This document shows, one piece after another, positions 26,301-39,249 of a stretch of 64,000 bases of DNA (the first letter of the stretch is position 1; every line of letters starts with the position of its first letter). Where the stretch lies: assembly GCA_008921705.1 (NCBI GenBank), contig VFFE01007030.1, positions 1,097,201-1,161,200 of the forward strand, in the 5' to 3' direction. The DNA comes from Burhinus oedicnemus (taxonomy: Eukaryota > Chordata > Aves > Charadriiformes > Burhinidae). The translations under genes and the position numbers were made by a program. Below the pieces are notes generated by a model, which was not told the origin of the DNA, did no database searches, and worked only from the letters and a program-made list of their open reading frames with translations.

Positions 26301-27875
26301 GTCCTTAGGCTAAAATGTCAAGATAAGATTTGATGTCATTGGCATTCTCTGCTGCATTTTGCATCCACAGTCTGGCATCCTATAAAGCACAGTTTCTGCT
26401 ACCCTCATTACAATTTCTAAGAATCAAGGGTGGTGGGAGGAATGGAATTTTTTTTAAGACAAGTAGGACAGAAATTCAGTTAATTGCAGATACGTTAAAA
26501 ACTCTATAATACTTTCATTATTCTGTGTTAATAGTACCGTTAACTACTTCCTTCACCAGTTAAGTGTTTTGGCATTTGGGGGAGGGGGGGGCAGTTTTAA
26601 ATCTAGCTTCTGCAGGATTATAGCCATTATAATTTACCACGAATTTTTAAACATTCCTGAAATCTAATCATGATACTGGCTTGTCTTCACAATTTCCCAT
26701 TTCCATTTTAACAGAATGTTGCGAGCAGAGTTTTAAGGATAACTTTTGAAAAAATACTATTTATTAGGGATTTGTTTTATTTCAATTGGCAAGAAAACAT
26801 AAAGAAAGCAATTACAACTGTTCCAAAAAGTTTATTCACTAAACAAAGGCAAGCATTAAAATAAAATTATTTTTCTGGTTTCAGCTGCTAACAGCAATGT
26901 AACTCATCATTCAGGATCCAACCACCAATGTCTACTCATAACAGGGTACGGTTATGTAAAATTAAGGCTGGCACTGCATTGTGCCCAGATACTTGAGGTT
27001 TGGATCCTTAACTATGAATTTCCTTCCTTTTATGATCTTAAGCCAGAGAACAATAGCTGTGTTTTAATCTTGCCTTTTGTGAGTTTTCCTGGTCTTTTCT
27101 TTCAAGTGTTTACATACAATGATGCAGCCCTGAGTGATGCCACAATGTAAGACATCATCCAAATCTAGATGTTTACCACATATGCTATGATATCATTCAA
27201 GGTTGAACGAATCAATTTTTTTTCCCATGGAATGATAATGGATTCATAACAAAGAAGTGGGATTTTTTTAATGTCATTCACCCGTGTCTGCATCAGATGG
27301 CATGTTTATGATTAAAGGCTGCAATATTATGATTCCCCAAACTTATTCTAAATTATTTTCAAATGGAAAGAGAAAAAGATATCTGGAAAGAACCTTCAAG
27401 CTGCATTACCAAGTCCCCTTGTTGTTCTCATTTTATAAAGACTACATGACTGGAATTCTGCACCAGATTCTCTTCAGCTATTGCAAACTGGTTTGACTTT
27501 ACCACAGTCAACAAACAATAAAAAGACACCATCTCATGAAATAAAACCAATTTGCACAAGCTAATTATCTCTTCAATCTCATATTTTGTTTTTTAATTAC
27601 AATACTGGCCATGTAAAATATAGGTGCATGAAAAAGAAAATTATGAAGATGATGAATAAAGATAAAGCCACCAGTTATTAGGGAGAAATTCTACAATACA
27701 AAAGGTTTTAGAACACCACGTTTTCTAGAGAAACTTGAACAAAACTGTTAGTTTTTATTAAATAAGATGGAAGGGGGACTTCTTTTGTTAGTTGGGCAGG
27801 AAGACCAAAACAACTCCCTCCTTCAAGCATGTCTGGTTTCATTTCAGGCTTCTGAAAACAGAACTTTACATTGTA
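23371..27875. other. Intronic sequence between CR1 insertions
   Basis: AT-rich, without a recognised exon. An A-rich low-complexity tract lies at about 25181-25220 and a G-run patch at 26578-26591. The 98-codon plus frame at 24695-24991 is overlapped by a minus frame, has no domain I know and is not supported as a gene. Confidence 0.6.
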
Positions 27876-30540
27876 AATCATAGAATCATGGAATGGTTTG
27901 GGTTGGAAGGGACCTTGAAGATCATCTAGTTCCAACCCCCCTGCCATGGACACGGACACCTCTCACTAGACCAGGTTACTCAAAGCCTCATCCAGCCTGG
28001 CCTTGAACACTTCCAGGGATGGGGCATCCACAACTTCTCTGGGCAACCTGTTCTACTGTCTCACCACCCTCACAGTAAAGAATTTCTTCCTACTAACTAA
28101 TCTAAATCTACTGTCTTTCAGTTTCAAATTGTTAGCGTTCATCCTATTGCTACTCTCCCTGATAAACAGTCCCTCCCCATCTTTCCTGTAGGCCCGCTTT
28201 AGGTACTGGAAGGCTGCTATAAAGTTTCCCCAGAGACTTCTCTTCTCCAGGCTGAACAACTCCAACTCTCTCAGCCTGTCTTCATAGGAGAAGTGCTCCA
28301 GCCCTCTCATCATCTTTGTGGTCCTCCTCTGGAGTCAGTCCAACAGGTCCGTGTCCTTCTTATGCTGGGGGCTCCAGAGCTGGACACAGTACTCCAGGTG
28401 GGGTCTCACGAGGGCGGAGTAGAGGGTCAGAATCACCTCCCTTGACCTGCTGGCCACGCTTCTTCTGATGCAGCCCATGACATACAAGCGCACATTGCCG
28501 GCTCATGTTGAGCTGCTCATCTACCAACACCCTCAAGTCCTTCTCCTCAGGGCTGCTCTCAATCCATTCTCCGCCCGGCCTGTATTTGTGCATGGGATTG
28601 CCCTGACCCACGTGCAGGACCTTGCACTTGGCCTTGTTGAACTTCATGAGGTTGGCATGGGCCTACCTCTCAAGCCTGTCCAGGTTCCTCTGGATGGCAT
28701 CCCTTCCCTCCAGCATGTCGACTGCACCACACAGCTTGGCATCATCAACAAACTTGCTGAGGGTGCACTCAATCCCATTGTCCATGTTGCTGACAAAGAT
28801 GTTAAACAGCACAGTCCCAACACCAACCACTGAGGAACACTACTCGTTGCTAGTTGCCACTTGGACATCGAGCCATTGAACGCAACACTTCGAGTGCAAC
28901 ATCCAGCCAATTCTTTATGCATTGAGTAGTCCATCCATTGAATCCATGTTTCTCCAATTTAGAGACATGGATGTTGTGTGGCACAGCATCAAATGATTTG
29001 CACAAGTCCAGGTAGATGATGGCAGTTGCTTTTCCCTTCTCTACCAATGCTGTAACCCTGTCGTACAAGGCCACCAAATTTGTCAGGCATGATTTGCCCT
29101 TAGTGAAGCCATATTGGCTGCCACCCATCACCTCCTTATTTTCCATATGCCTTAGCATAGTTTCCAGGAGGATCTGCTCCATGATCTTGCCATACACTGA
29201 GATAAGACTGATCAGTCTGTAGTTGCCCACGTCTTCCTTTTTTCTCTTTTCAAAAATGGGGGCCATCTTTCCCTTTTTCTAGTCAGTGGGAACGGACTGC
29301 CACAACTTCTCAGATATGATGGATAGTGGCTTGGCAACTTCACCCGCCAGTTCCCTCAGGACCCATGGACGCATCTCATCAGGTCCCATGGACTTGTGCA
29401 CCTTCAGGTTCGATGGTCTTGAAGCTGATCTTCTCTTACAGTGGATGGTTCTTCATTCTTTCAGTCCCTGCCTTTGTGTTCTGCAGCTCAGGTGGTGTGG
29501 CTAGAGCACTTGCCAGTGAAGACTGAGGCAAAAAAGTTGAGTACCTCATCCTTCTTCATATCCCAGGTAACCAGGTCTCCTGCTTCCTTCTGGAGAGAGA
29601 CGACATTTTCCCTAGTCTTCCTTTTATTACTGACATACCTGTAGAAGCTTTTCTTATTGCCCTTGACGTCCCTGGCCAGATTTAACTCTATCAGGGCTTT
29701 AGCTTTCCCAACCTGAGCTCTGGCTGCTCAGACAATTTCTCTGTATTCCTCCCAGGCTACCTGTCCTTTCTTCCATTCTCTGTAGGCTTCCTTTATGAGT
29801 TTGAGTTTGTCCAGGAACTCCTTGTTCATCCATGCAGGCTTCCTGGTTCCTCTTTGTTTGGATGCATCATCAAGCTTGGGGGAGTTGATCCTTGAATATT
29901 TGCCAGCTTTCTTGGGCCCATCTTCCCTCCAGGGCTTTAAACTATGGTAGTCTACCAAGCAGGCCAAAGTCTGTTCTCCTGAAGTCCAGGGTAGTGACCT
30001 TGCTGTGTGCCCTCCTCGCCACCCTAAGGACCTTGAACTCCACCACCTCATGGTCACTGCAGCCAAGGCTGACCTTGAGCTTCACATTCCCCATCAGCCC
30101 CTCCTTGTTGGCAAGAACAAGGTCCAGCATGGCACATCTCCTTGTTGCCTCCTCTGTTACTTGGAGAAGGAAGTTATCATCCACGCACTCCAGGAGCCTC
30201 CTGGATTGCTTATGCCCTGCTGTGTTATCCCTCTATGAGATATTGGCATGGTTGAAGTCCCCCACGAGGAACAGGGCTTGTGAACGTGAGGCTGCTCCTA
30301 CCTGTCTATAGTGGGCCTCATCTGCTTGGTCTTCCTGGTCAGGTGGCCTGTAGCAGACCTCCACTATAATGTTATGTGCCCCTTCCCTCCCTTTAATCCT
30401 GGCCCATAAGGTCTCAGTCAGCTCCTCATCCATTCCCAGGTGGAGCTCCATGCACCCAGCTAGTCATTGACATAGAGGGCAACACATCCTCCTCATCTCC
30501 CCTGCCTGTCCTTCTTAAACAGCCTGTATCCTTCCATTAT
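27876..30540 (-). mobile_element. CR1 LINE, 2.7 kb 5'-truncated copy with endonuclease and reverse transcriptase remnants
   Basis: The longest CR1 in the window. The left end is the reverse complement of the CR1 3' tail. Reading the minus strand from 30540 leftward, an APE-type endonuclease C-terminal part appears (EVCYRPPDQED, FLVGDFNHANIS, then [10 protein letters not shown], holding the conserved GDFN and SDH motifs). It is followed by linker peptides ([25 protein letters not shown]) and the reverse transcriptase ([52 protein letters not shown]). The palm box reads FVDDAKL instead of FADDTKL, keeping both aspartates. The frame is broken: a TAG follows FNHANIS where tryptophan is expected (about 30233), and there is at least one frameshift near 28850 and several stops. 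The first part of the endonuclease and all of ORF1 are absent. The element is dead. Confidence 0.96.
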
Positions 30541-33329
30541 TGTTATGTTAACATATTATTCAAAATGACACCTTTTCCAGATATCTGATATTTCACCTTG
30601 CTATTAAATATCTGATCTGATCTTCATTCTATGCTAAACATAAGTACAACATATAGGCATTCAAGTTTCCTTAATTTTGTCAATGTCACTCCATCTTATG
30701 GATTCAGAACTAAGATGCTGGTGCTCTTCAAAGCATGCTCTCTCCCTACTTCATTTTGCAGCTAAAACTTTATTAATGGCTAAAACGGCACCCACTACAG
30801 AAATCCAGGTTAAAATAGCTTTTGGTTATTTCTGGCATCACAGTATAAACAGAGTAGCACCTTAACGCTCCAAATTTCATTTAAGACTATATCTTCTACA
30901 ATGTAACTAAGAGTAGCATAACCAGACTCTGCTTAGACTGTCATTCCTTACTTTTGCAGCCAGGTAAACCTCTGGACACATGGTTTCCACTCCTACAACA
31001 CTTCTAAACATAAGAGAGAGGCACCCATTTCTTGCACCCATTTCTGTGGCACGCACAGAGAAATACAAGAGTCTTGTTACTCAAGGAATACAAAACCCAT
31101 TGTATACTAGAGGCACCCATAGTGTTAGTATTCCCAAAAAGGAGGTGAGTTGGAGCGCGTATTTTCTGTTCTCCTCTTTCAGGAGGAAGAGAAGGCTCCA
31201 CTTGGGTCTGCACACTCCAGAGTACCATGGGATTGGCATTCAGATCAGACACAATCAATAAATGTGTTGCATCATCAGTGCTACTCTCAAAATCAAATTC
31301 ATTGTCACTACAGAGAGACTGCCTGCCAAGTACACCCCCCAGCAGAGCTGGGTGGCATGCTCTGGGGCATGTGGGACTTCAGCTGAAGACCCAAATATAC
31401 CAGGGAGCTTAATGTAGCTCTGTGTGTACCTGTCAAAACCAACAGATGACCTATACGGATGTGAGGCATACTCAGTGCCTTTGGGAACTCACAAAAGGAT
31501 GTACAATAAAAAAGCTTAAATTAGGATAAAACAGTTTGTTGTTTGTTTGGGGTTTTTTTTAATGGGGTTGGAGTTTTCCTAACATAATCTGTATTTACAG
31601 CACTGAGGGGTTGCAGCCATTCTTTCTAACAGGTTTTGTCTCCGAGAGGTACCACCCACCTCCTGGTAGGACCATAGAGGACACTCAGTCTCAGGCAGGA
31701 TTGGTTCCTCTGCAGCTACTGATACAGCACCACATGGTAACCTTACATTTTCAGAGGACTACCTTCTCTCTTGTTTTTGCCACGCTTGGCTTTCACTCAA
31801 TTTCATTAATGTTGTCTGACCATCTATAGGGTCCACATAGATGCCACAGTCTTGGATATTCCCAATACTGGAATAATCAGACATAAAGTTTTTAAAAACA
31901 TTCAAAAAAACAAGGTGGCAAAAGGAAATATCTAAACTTTAAATAAATAAAAGAATATTAAGACCTGAGAGATATTTTGATTTTTAGATATTTTTCCACC
32001 TTTAGTAATTTTTATTTATTGCTCTCAATATATTGTTCTCGATTCCAAATGTTTAAAATAAAAGGCTAAACATTCAATAGAGGAAACAGTGAAAAAAAGA
32101 ATACATTATTGCTGCACTGAACATATATGTTGCCTTTAAGCAGCAAAGTCCCATAAATTAATAGTGCTGGAGGAACAGGCTAACGTGTAAAATAATCTAC
32201 ATAACCAAGTTCTACTGTATTTGCATTCTTCATGGAAAAACAGACTTCCTAATCAGAATGAATTTGAGGTTGTCATCTAAGAAATACTTATCTTGCCTGC
32301 ATCTTTCTTTTCAATACACAAAAGACAACATACTGGTTTGCTTTCCATACTGCATAATATTATTGTACAATGTGAAACACAATCTTTCTTGAATTAACTA
32401 TTTATGAAGGAAGCTAAATCTGGCATTAAAATTAAAGTGTGCTTTCTGCCTACACAGGAGACTTCAGAAAAGTAAGGCCTTCCCACACAGATTTGCTACA
32501 GTCAACCCATTTCTGGAGATACTATACTTCCAGGATGGAGGTATAAACCTGTTCTCCTTGGCCAAGCTATTGTCAGGATATCAATGGCCACAGAGATTCA
32601 TGTAACCTCATTATTTAGGAACCTTCCTGGAGAAAAACAAACAAACAAAAACCAACAACAACAACAACAAAAAAAACCCACCAACTTTTTAAATTTATTT
32701 GTTGTTAATCTGGAGAACTAATAGCTGTTGGTTGGTAACAACTGGCCTAACCTGGCAAAGACTTATCTAAGGATGAATGTTCTAGCCCCATTCTGGTTTT
32801 GTCTTATTTACATGAACATTTATATGAATGTAAGATGTTAACACTTCATTTTACTAAATAAAAGGTTTTGTTAATTCATTTGTTATCTCAACCACCCTTT
32901 CAAGCTATGTTAAACAAAAGAGGTTTAAACAAATGGCTGATCAGCAGCTAAGCAGAAGAATTCTAATCTAACACAGCTTCTCTCATCTGCTTCAGGATAA
33001 ACTTTGTACAGTCTTTGTTTTTTTAACAAGCACAACCAACAGTTTATGTGGTAATTCAAACTGGCAGGAAAGCCTAGAATTATTTCTTTTTATTAAGATA
33101 AATGGAGCTATGAACATTTGGTGGTCAAGATGACAAGAAAAATCTAGAGGAAAACTCACTTCAAAATTCTTTTAAGATATGTTTCTGCTAATATTTTCAG
33201 ATTATGTGGAAGAACATGCGTTGTAGTTAAAAGGAAGCTTCCATTGAATAATTACTTAAAGAAATTACCCATATCCTAGAATGACTAAAGGACTCGTTAG
33301 ACTTACTGTTTCTTTTTTGAGAAAAGTAT
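30541..33329. other. Intronic sequence, no gene seen
   Basis: AT-rich sequence following the 5' end of the long CR1. It includes a (CAA)n-like low-complexity tract at 32630-32679. Nothing coding is supported. Confidence 0.6.
32630..32679. repeat. (CAAA)n/(CAA)n simple repeat
   Basis: CAAA units change into five CAA units and an A-run. Seen directly. Confidence 0.85.
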
Positions 33330-33450
33330 CTTGCTCCTGTTTAGACTGTGAATCCCTGTCCCCTTGGGGCAGATACTGTCTGCTATTCATGTATGGGAGG
33401 AGCCTCTGGCACTGCCACACTATAAACCAACAATACCACTGAAAGCACAC
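33330..33450 (+). repeat. L2/MIR-type 3' tail remnant
   Basis: The segment with GACTGTGAATCCCTG, CTTGGGGCAGATACTGTCT and GCCTCTGGCACTGCCAC resembles the 3' tail shared by L2-type LINEs and their SINEs in amniotes (attgtaagctcyttggggcagggactgtct pattern). It is strongly diverged, and the assignment rests on that motif order only. Confidence 0.45.
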
Positions 33451-33599
33451 CCACTCACTTTCTTGTTTTGGTATTCCTCAGAAGCCAAGTAAGCTATGTA
33501 TATCCTAACACTTTACCTCTACCAACAGCTTAAGAAACAAAGCCAAGACCTTCCCAACAGTGGAGCTATGGTAGACCTATGCAGGCAATTGTCCTAGTG

Positions 33600-33810
33600 G
33601 GAGAACAGCCTACACTGTCAGAAAAGTTATTTTGCTGGTATAGCCTATTTGAGTTCCCGAAATAGTTACATGCCAGGAAAGTAACTTCACTTCCAGTACA
33701 ACTGTTTACAGTAGAGTTTCTGCCAATATGGCTATGTCAGTTGAACTGTGATTTTTCCCACACATCTAACCAATATAACTATGTCGGCAAGACTTTCAAG
33801 TATAGCCAAG
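33600..33810. repeat. Ancient palindromic (MITE-like) element with two tandem hairpins
   Basis: Two imperfect inverted repeats lie in tandem. The first pairs about 33629-33650 (TTTTGCTGGTATAGCCTATTT) with 33661-33681 (AAATAGTTACATGCCAGGAAA). The second pairs 33716-33750 with 33759-33793, around the core TGCCAATATGGCTATGTCAG and ATAACTATGTCGGCA, with a loop of about 8 bases. The flanks (CCTACACTGTCAG and AGTATAGCC) look like remnants of outer ends. The words match a palindromic repeat that I recall as widespread in turtle, crocodile and bird genomes, but I cannot name it with certainty. Confidence 0.65.
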
Positions 33811-36466
33811 CTTAGTGTGTGAAGCAATTGCAAAGATCATCTTTTTCCATGTCTCCATGTGATATGAGTTTTATGTGAGATGGAAAGGTTATTAAAATTT
33901 GTCAACCCAAATGCCCTGTTTGTCAACTGGAAGAAAACACCACAAAAGATAAACAGAACAATAGTCAAAGGAAAATGTTGCCGCATTTTCATCATAGGAA
34001 GGAGGATTAAGGGGTGTGCAATATTTTTTATTTTTTTTTTTTAAATTAACAGTGTCTTGCTTGCATTAATTACAAGAAACATTTGAGTCAACTGTTCCTG
34101 GCTTGGATTAACTTCATGATTCAAATTATCCTGAATTTACAACACATTTGTGTGTGTTTCATATTGGGACAGTTTTCATCTTAGTAAATTAAGAGCTACA
34201 ATCTGTTTCATTTGATTGTATTCCATTACGCTTTGTTCTCATATAATAACTACCCTTCAGAATTCAAAAGGCTTATCATTTTGAGCCGCAGTCAAAAATA
34301 AGAAAGACTGACTTCAGCAGGCAGTGTTACAGAGCTGGATTTTTTGATCCTCTTTATTCATAAAAGAAGTACAAGCTAGCTTTGGAGTCACCTGGATTTA
34401 CATCTGCACCAACCTTAATGGAAAAATGTTCTGAATGTTGTTTTCCCCTAGGGCATAATGTCAGATATGGAAGAATTGTGAATTGCTTAATATAAAAATA
34501 AAACAAAACAGTTTTATGCAGCTGTAGTCTGCAATGAATACAGAATGAATACAGCAAAATTAACTAGAAAAATGTATCTGTGTGCATGGATCTTTCCTGT
34601 GCATAATTCCATTGGTTTCACACACATTGTGCTTCTGTGGTTCCCAGTAACATGGTGGTTACAAAATAGTCTCATGACTGTTTTTCAGGAGAAAGGCAGG
34701 CCTTCTTTTAGGCTAGTTCTTGTATCACTGGAGTAAATTAAATCAAATGGAATCTGTCAGAGTAAAATATTACAGTTCTTAAATAAACAAAAACCTAGAC
34801 ATACTTATTTGAGTTTGAAACACCCTTTAGGCATTCTTTTCTCATTATTTGCTCTGAAAAACAAATCAGTTCATTCACTATGGGTTGGATGCCCAGTAAC
34901 TCACACAAGCAGCACATAACTCATACGCAAGACCCAGAACTGCCACAGAACCCAAGCCATTTCATGTCCTGAGTATTTTTAGATTTATAGATTATCATCA
35001 AATCTTGATGATAAATACTTCCACGACAAGGATTTTTGTACCGCTGTCAAAACTCTTGTGACAATTCAAACACTTTTTGGAATATCCTTAGGCTACTGGA
35101 TCAAATGATGACGCTTAGATACCTGCCATCTTAACACAAGTTTACCTGTCACATCTAATAATGATTCAGCTTTGATACTCACATTTAATGAATTACAAAA
35201 ATATCTACATCATTTTATGAATTCCTTCCTGTATCATGAAACACTATTTATGACTGTAACTTCAGCATGGACTGGAAACCTATATGCATATTCTTCCCAG
35301 GAGGCTGCAAAGACTATCATGAATGATTTCACCACTGTATACTTCTCTCCCTGTACAACATAAAGCTGGCTCTGAGATTAAAAGGTCAGTCTTGACTGCC
35401 TGTCTAAATCGATTCAACCAGGACTGTGACAATGATATTTCAACTTCAGATGAAATCATTTGTTTATGAATTATATTTAAAGGTTTACCTGGATACTGAG
35501 AATACAAATGATAACGAGATGTATTTCAAGAGAAGCATACTCCCTTACATAAGCAATCAAAAATCCACTGCAGTAGTCACTCCTATGCACTACCAAAACT
35601 GTAAGTTTCAGTGGTTTGTATTATCGTTTTAGAGAAAGGACTTACCAACATTTCCAGTGTACAGAATTATGCTACGATCTTACATGGAAAGAGTTCCAAG
35701 GACCTGGATGACCCCTCTGCAGTCCTTCGAATTTTACAGTACAGTGATATAATGTTCTCCCACAAAACATTACTCTCTGAAGAGCCTGATAAATGTTTAT
35801 CTTTGGCTCTTTTTCCTTCCTGTTTAAACAGTATAGCTTCTATACTCTTCAACAAATATTCCGTTTTCAATTTAATGTTTTCATACCAAGCTTCTAACAT
35901 TTCTACGCTTTTGAAATTCATTCTGTTGTCTGCTGTAACTACACAGATAATCACTAGACAACATTGTTGGCTTGATTGATTACAAACTTAGTTGTTCCTA
36001 AAACACTTAAGTCATGCAACTCTATCAGATAAATTCAAAGTTCCTGTTCACGTTTTATTTCATCTTGCAATACAGTATCTTTAATAAATTGCACCAGGCT
36101 GCATAGCCCGGATGAAGTCTACGTGCACTTTTTTTTCAAACTGACAGGTCCTATTTTATTTATGAGAGTACAAAACTTGCATGGGACTCTTTAATTTTAG
36201 ACAGAAGGACTTTAATGATGTTTGGCTCATCCACATCTTTGCATTTTCTGCCAGGTCAGCAGCTGAAAGCCTTGCACTTTTGTATAAAATCTAATAAAAT
36301 TATGGAAAATGACAGTGAAGAGAAAATTAATGCATCTTAAATGTATTTTAAAACATGATAACAGTCCAAAAGGGAAAAAAGAAAATGGGAAAATGTATGT
36401 AAAAAAAAAAAGGGCAGGCTACAAGGAACAAAAAAATAAAGTCTACTGGAAATAAGAAAGTATATT

Positions 36467-36477
36467 GGGGGGGGGGG
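36467..36477. repeat. Poly(G) run, 11 bases
   Basis: An uninterrupted G11 between TATATT and AATC, seen directly. Such runs are prone to length errors in sequencing. Confidence 0.85.
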
Positions 36478-37050
36478 AATCAAACAAGCTACACAGAGAG
36501 AAAAGATAACCACTTTGAGAACAATAATTTCTTAGACTGCAGCTTTTCAATCAGTTAGGGGTGACTGTATAAAGTTGATGTCCAACCTGATGTCTCCAGT
36601 GGAAAGCCTGTGGTATTCTCACCTCAGTCCCTAAAAGACAGTAGTCCTCAATATTAAAACCACATACAGTTCAGAAAATTGGCCATTCTTATTCAGGGAA
36701 GTCTAGGACTTAGGCTGTTTGGGAACTGAACTTCCTCTCACCCCAAAGTGGGTGTGTCCTGTTGAGCCTAGGTGAATCAACGTGAACAACTTCTAGAGAC
36801 TGTCAGTTATGCTTTCAAGCTTTACCTTCTTCCTTTTCCACAAACATTTACCATAACTGTTCAGAAACTGGACCGATACTAGAGTTCTATACTTAATCTG
36901 TTTGAACTACAGTAAGCTGAACTAGAAAAGCCAGTTACACTTGCAAAAAGGTACTTAAACAGGAAAAAAAACCAACCCCGTTTTAACATATATCAAGCTG
37001 AGAGAAAAATGCATAGTGCTACAATGGCTGAAAAGCAGCTGAACTTCGCC

Positions 37051-37073
37051 TTTTTTTTTTTTTTTTTTTTTTT
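37051..37073. repeat. Poly(T) run, 23 bases
   Basis: An uninterrupted T23. It would be a poly(A) tail for a minus-strand retrocopy lying to its right, but the neighbouring sequence shows no recognisable retrocopy, so a simple homopolymer is the safer reading. Confidence 0.85.
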
Positions 37074-38682
37074 AACATCATCATTTTCAGGAGCTATGTT
37101 GATCCAGTTGGGTAGTTTTTTTTCTGCTACGCCTAGTTTAATCCCTCTTTGTGCATGTATGCCTAGGGGTACAGCAGCTGTCATCTCCTACATATATTCA
37201 AAAGTAGGACCGCCAGGAACTCCTAGGACTGAATTCTTTTCCTACAGAAAATGTTTATTTGTCAACAGCAAAACTCACTGTAACACATGTTGTCAAAGAA
37301 CAAGATAAGTTTAAAATGAAAAGCTGCAATCAAAAGTTGCAGTAATTTAAAAACATCCGTTATTTTGACTTTTTCAGAATTAAACATTTTCATTTTGAAC
37401 AAACTTCCATTTTAATTTCCTGTATATTTTATGGCATAATATGCTATGTAATGGAAAAAGTAGAGACAAAGTGAAACATTATTTCAGTAGTTTTAGCTTG
37501 TGGAAAAATGGGTTTTTGTCTGGGAGCAGGGATATGGAGGAGAGGAGATGGGTCTTATTTGTGCTGAGACAAAAGAAATTTTTGAAATGGCAAGATTCTC
37601 ACCACGTGAAAGGATTCAGTTGCTCTACAACTGGTCACATTAGATGATAAACTGCTACAGATAAAACACTGAAACAATCAACCCTGGCACATAACCAGCA
37701 TAACTCGATGTTGTAGCAAAGTGCGTTGGAGAGCCTGAGGTAGTACCACTTTCCAACAGACTGCACGCTCGGCAAGCATGCAGCCTCCGAACAGCCTGCA
37801 TGCTACGGTGACAGCGGTGTTTGCAATTCTCTTCTCTGTACTCCACCATGCTTCCCTGCCTACAGTTTAAAGCTATTACAAGCTATGTGAGCTCTGTCAC
37901 ATACGAACCGCAGCATTACATCCTACAGCCTTTTCTCACTGCAGAGTAGAAGCACAGCAGGTCTGCAGCATCCGCCTCTGCCATACTAATGGCTTTCACA
38001 CAATTGTAGGCTGAGCCAAGATGCACAACTAAATCACAACTATGCTGGAGCAGGGGTCTGGCTCACACCTCAAGTAACTCCTGATCTTTATTGCACCTTT
38101 TCTTCCAAAGGGCTGGAGTCACATTCTTATTTCCCATTTGTTCCCTATAAAGTTTCCATTCAAAAATGTATTACTAAAGCATTGCCATGGAAACAGTGAA
38201 GGCTAAAACTTTACTTTAAAAACAATCTTGAAGAGTGTTAGGCATTTTTCCTCAGACCACAGTTGCTATATGTTTTCAGGCAGAGCCATAACAGACGTCA
38301 CTGTCGATTAAAGAGAATCTCCAAGCAAGTTTATACAACATGCATGGTCATATATCACAAGAGGGTCACCTCTTTATACTACAGAAGGGTGGGGAGACTT
38401 TTGTCTTCCTGTCTCCTTTTCCCCATTTGTCCAATATTCCCGCCTGTTCTTCCCTCCTAATGACTCCTTTGATGGTGCACATCATTTTGCTGCCTTTGCC
38501 ACTCAGCACCAATTTGTAAAACATCCCTACCATCAGCCACTGCCGCCAGCATTGCCTTCCCTATAAAATGATATGACCCGAATAATCGCAGGACTTGCTC
38601 TGCAGCAATTATTCCCTTCTCCTGTTGTTCCACCCAACAACAGAACTGAGGAGAGGGGGACATTTTATTTATCTGCAACTCT

Positions 38683-38935
38683 GATCATAGGATCACTGGA
38701 TAAGTCAGGTTGGAAGGGTCTTCAGGAAGCCTCCAGTACATCCTCCTGCAGGGTCACCTATAAGATCAGAATGAGTTACTTGGGGTTTTAATGAATCAGG
38801 TTTTGAAAGTCTCCAAGGATGGAAGCTGCGCAACCTCTCCAGACAACCTGTTTCACTGACTGTCCTCATGGTGAAAACATAATTGCATTTGAATATGTTC
38901 TTACTTGAACATACCCTTAGGCTAAGCAATCCCCC
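38683..38935 (-). mobile_element. CR1 LINE 3' tail, old copy
   Basis: The left end GATCATAGGATCACTGG and the following CAGGTTGGAAGGGTCTTC match the reverse complement of a CR1 3' end. Further right, TCTCCAAGGATGGAAGC, CAACCTCTCCAGACAACCTG and GTGAAAACATAATTGC correspond to the 3' part of ORF2. It is clearly more diverged than the copies at 21-30 kb. Confidence 0.88.
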
Positions 38936-39000
38936 TAATAAGTATAAGAAATATAAACTTATTCTTTAAATATCATGCAGTTGACCTTACCAAATGAGAT

Positions 39001-39200
39001 GCAGTGCTGCCTAATGGAGAAAACCATAAAACAGACTGGTGACTTTTTGGGTACTTCTAACAGGACTTTTGCTAGCCTGGTGACTGACTTCAGGCAAGTT
39101 ACTTCATTTCTGTCTCAGCTTCTTCATTTACACGGTAAGTATAATGAGATTTACTTACTCTGTAGAACCTTTCGATGTTGAGTTAAAACACTGATAAGGT
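39001..39200 (+). mobile_element. MIR-type SINE
   Basis: The order of words is that of MIR: GGTGACTGACTTCAGGCAAG, TTACTTCATTTCTGTCTCAG, TTCTTCATTTACACGGTAAG, then a TATAATGAGATTTACTTACTC stretch and GATGTTGAGTTAAAACACTG. The CORE region and 3' part are recognisable; the tRNA-like 5' part is degraded, and no functional B box is left. MIR amplification predates the mammal-bird split or involves a related CORE-SINE, so this is an ancient fossil. Confidence 0.75.
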
Positions 39201-39249
39201 AAGTTTGATAACAATAATAAATTTATCGATATTATCATCATTGTTAAAG

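Larger units (their letters stand above)
33840..38682. other. Intronic sequence with homopolymer runs, no gene seen
   Basis: AT-rich. It contains a T-rich run at about 34024-34043, a G11 run at 36467-36477 and a T23 run at 37051-37073 (A23 on minus). The overlapping frames at 35611-35979 plus and 35667-35954 minus are AT-rich and show no domain. Confidence 0.6.

Noticed and set aside
28468..30311. Plus-strand open frames over the long CR1 (up to 139 codons)
   Set aside because: Antisense shadows of the CR1 coding region; no independent support.
31660..31680. CTGGTAGGACCATAG, which on minus could encode a peptide ending PYQ-like before a donor
   Set aside because: It reads L-W-S-Y-Q and lacks a proper GT donor context.
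35611..35979. Overlapping frames of 122 (plus) and 95 (minus) codons
   Set aside because: AT-rich, no domain, no splice or start context; probably chance.
37051..37073. Poly(T) as the poly(A) tail of a processed pseudogene on minus
   Set aside because: Sequence to the right of the run shows no coding remnant or known transcript that I recognise.
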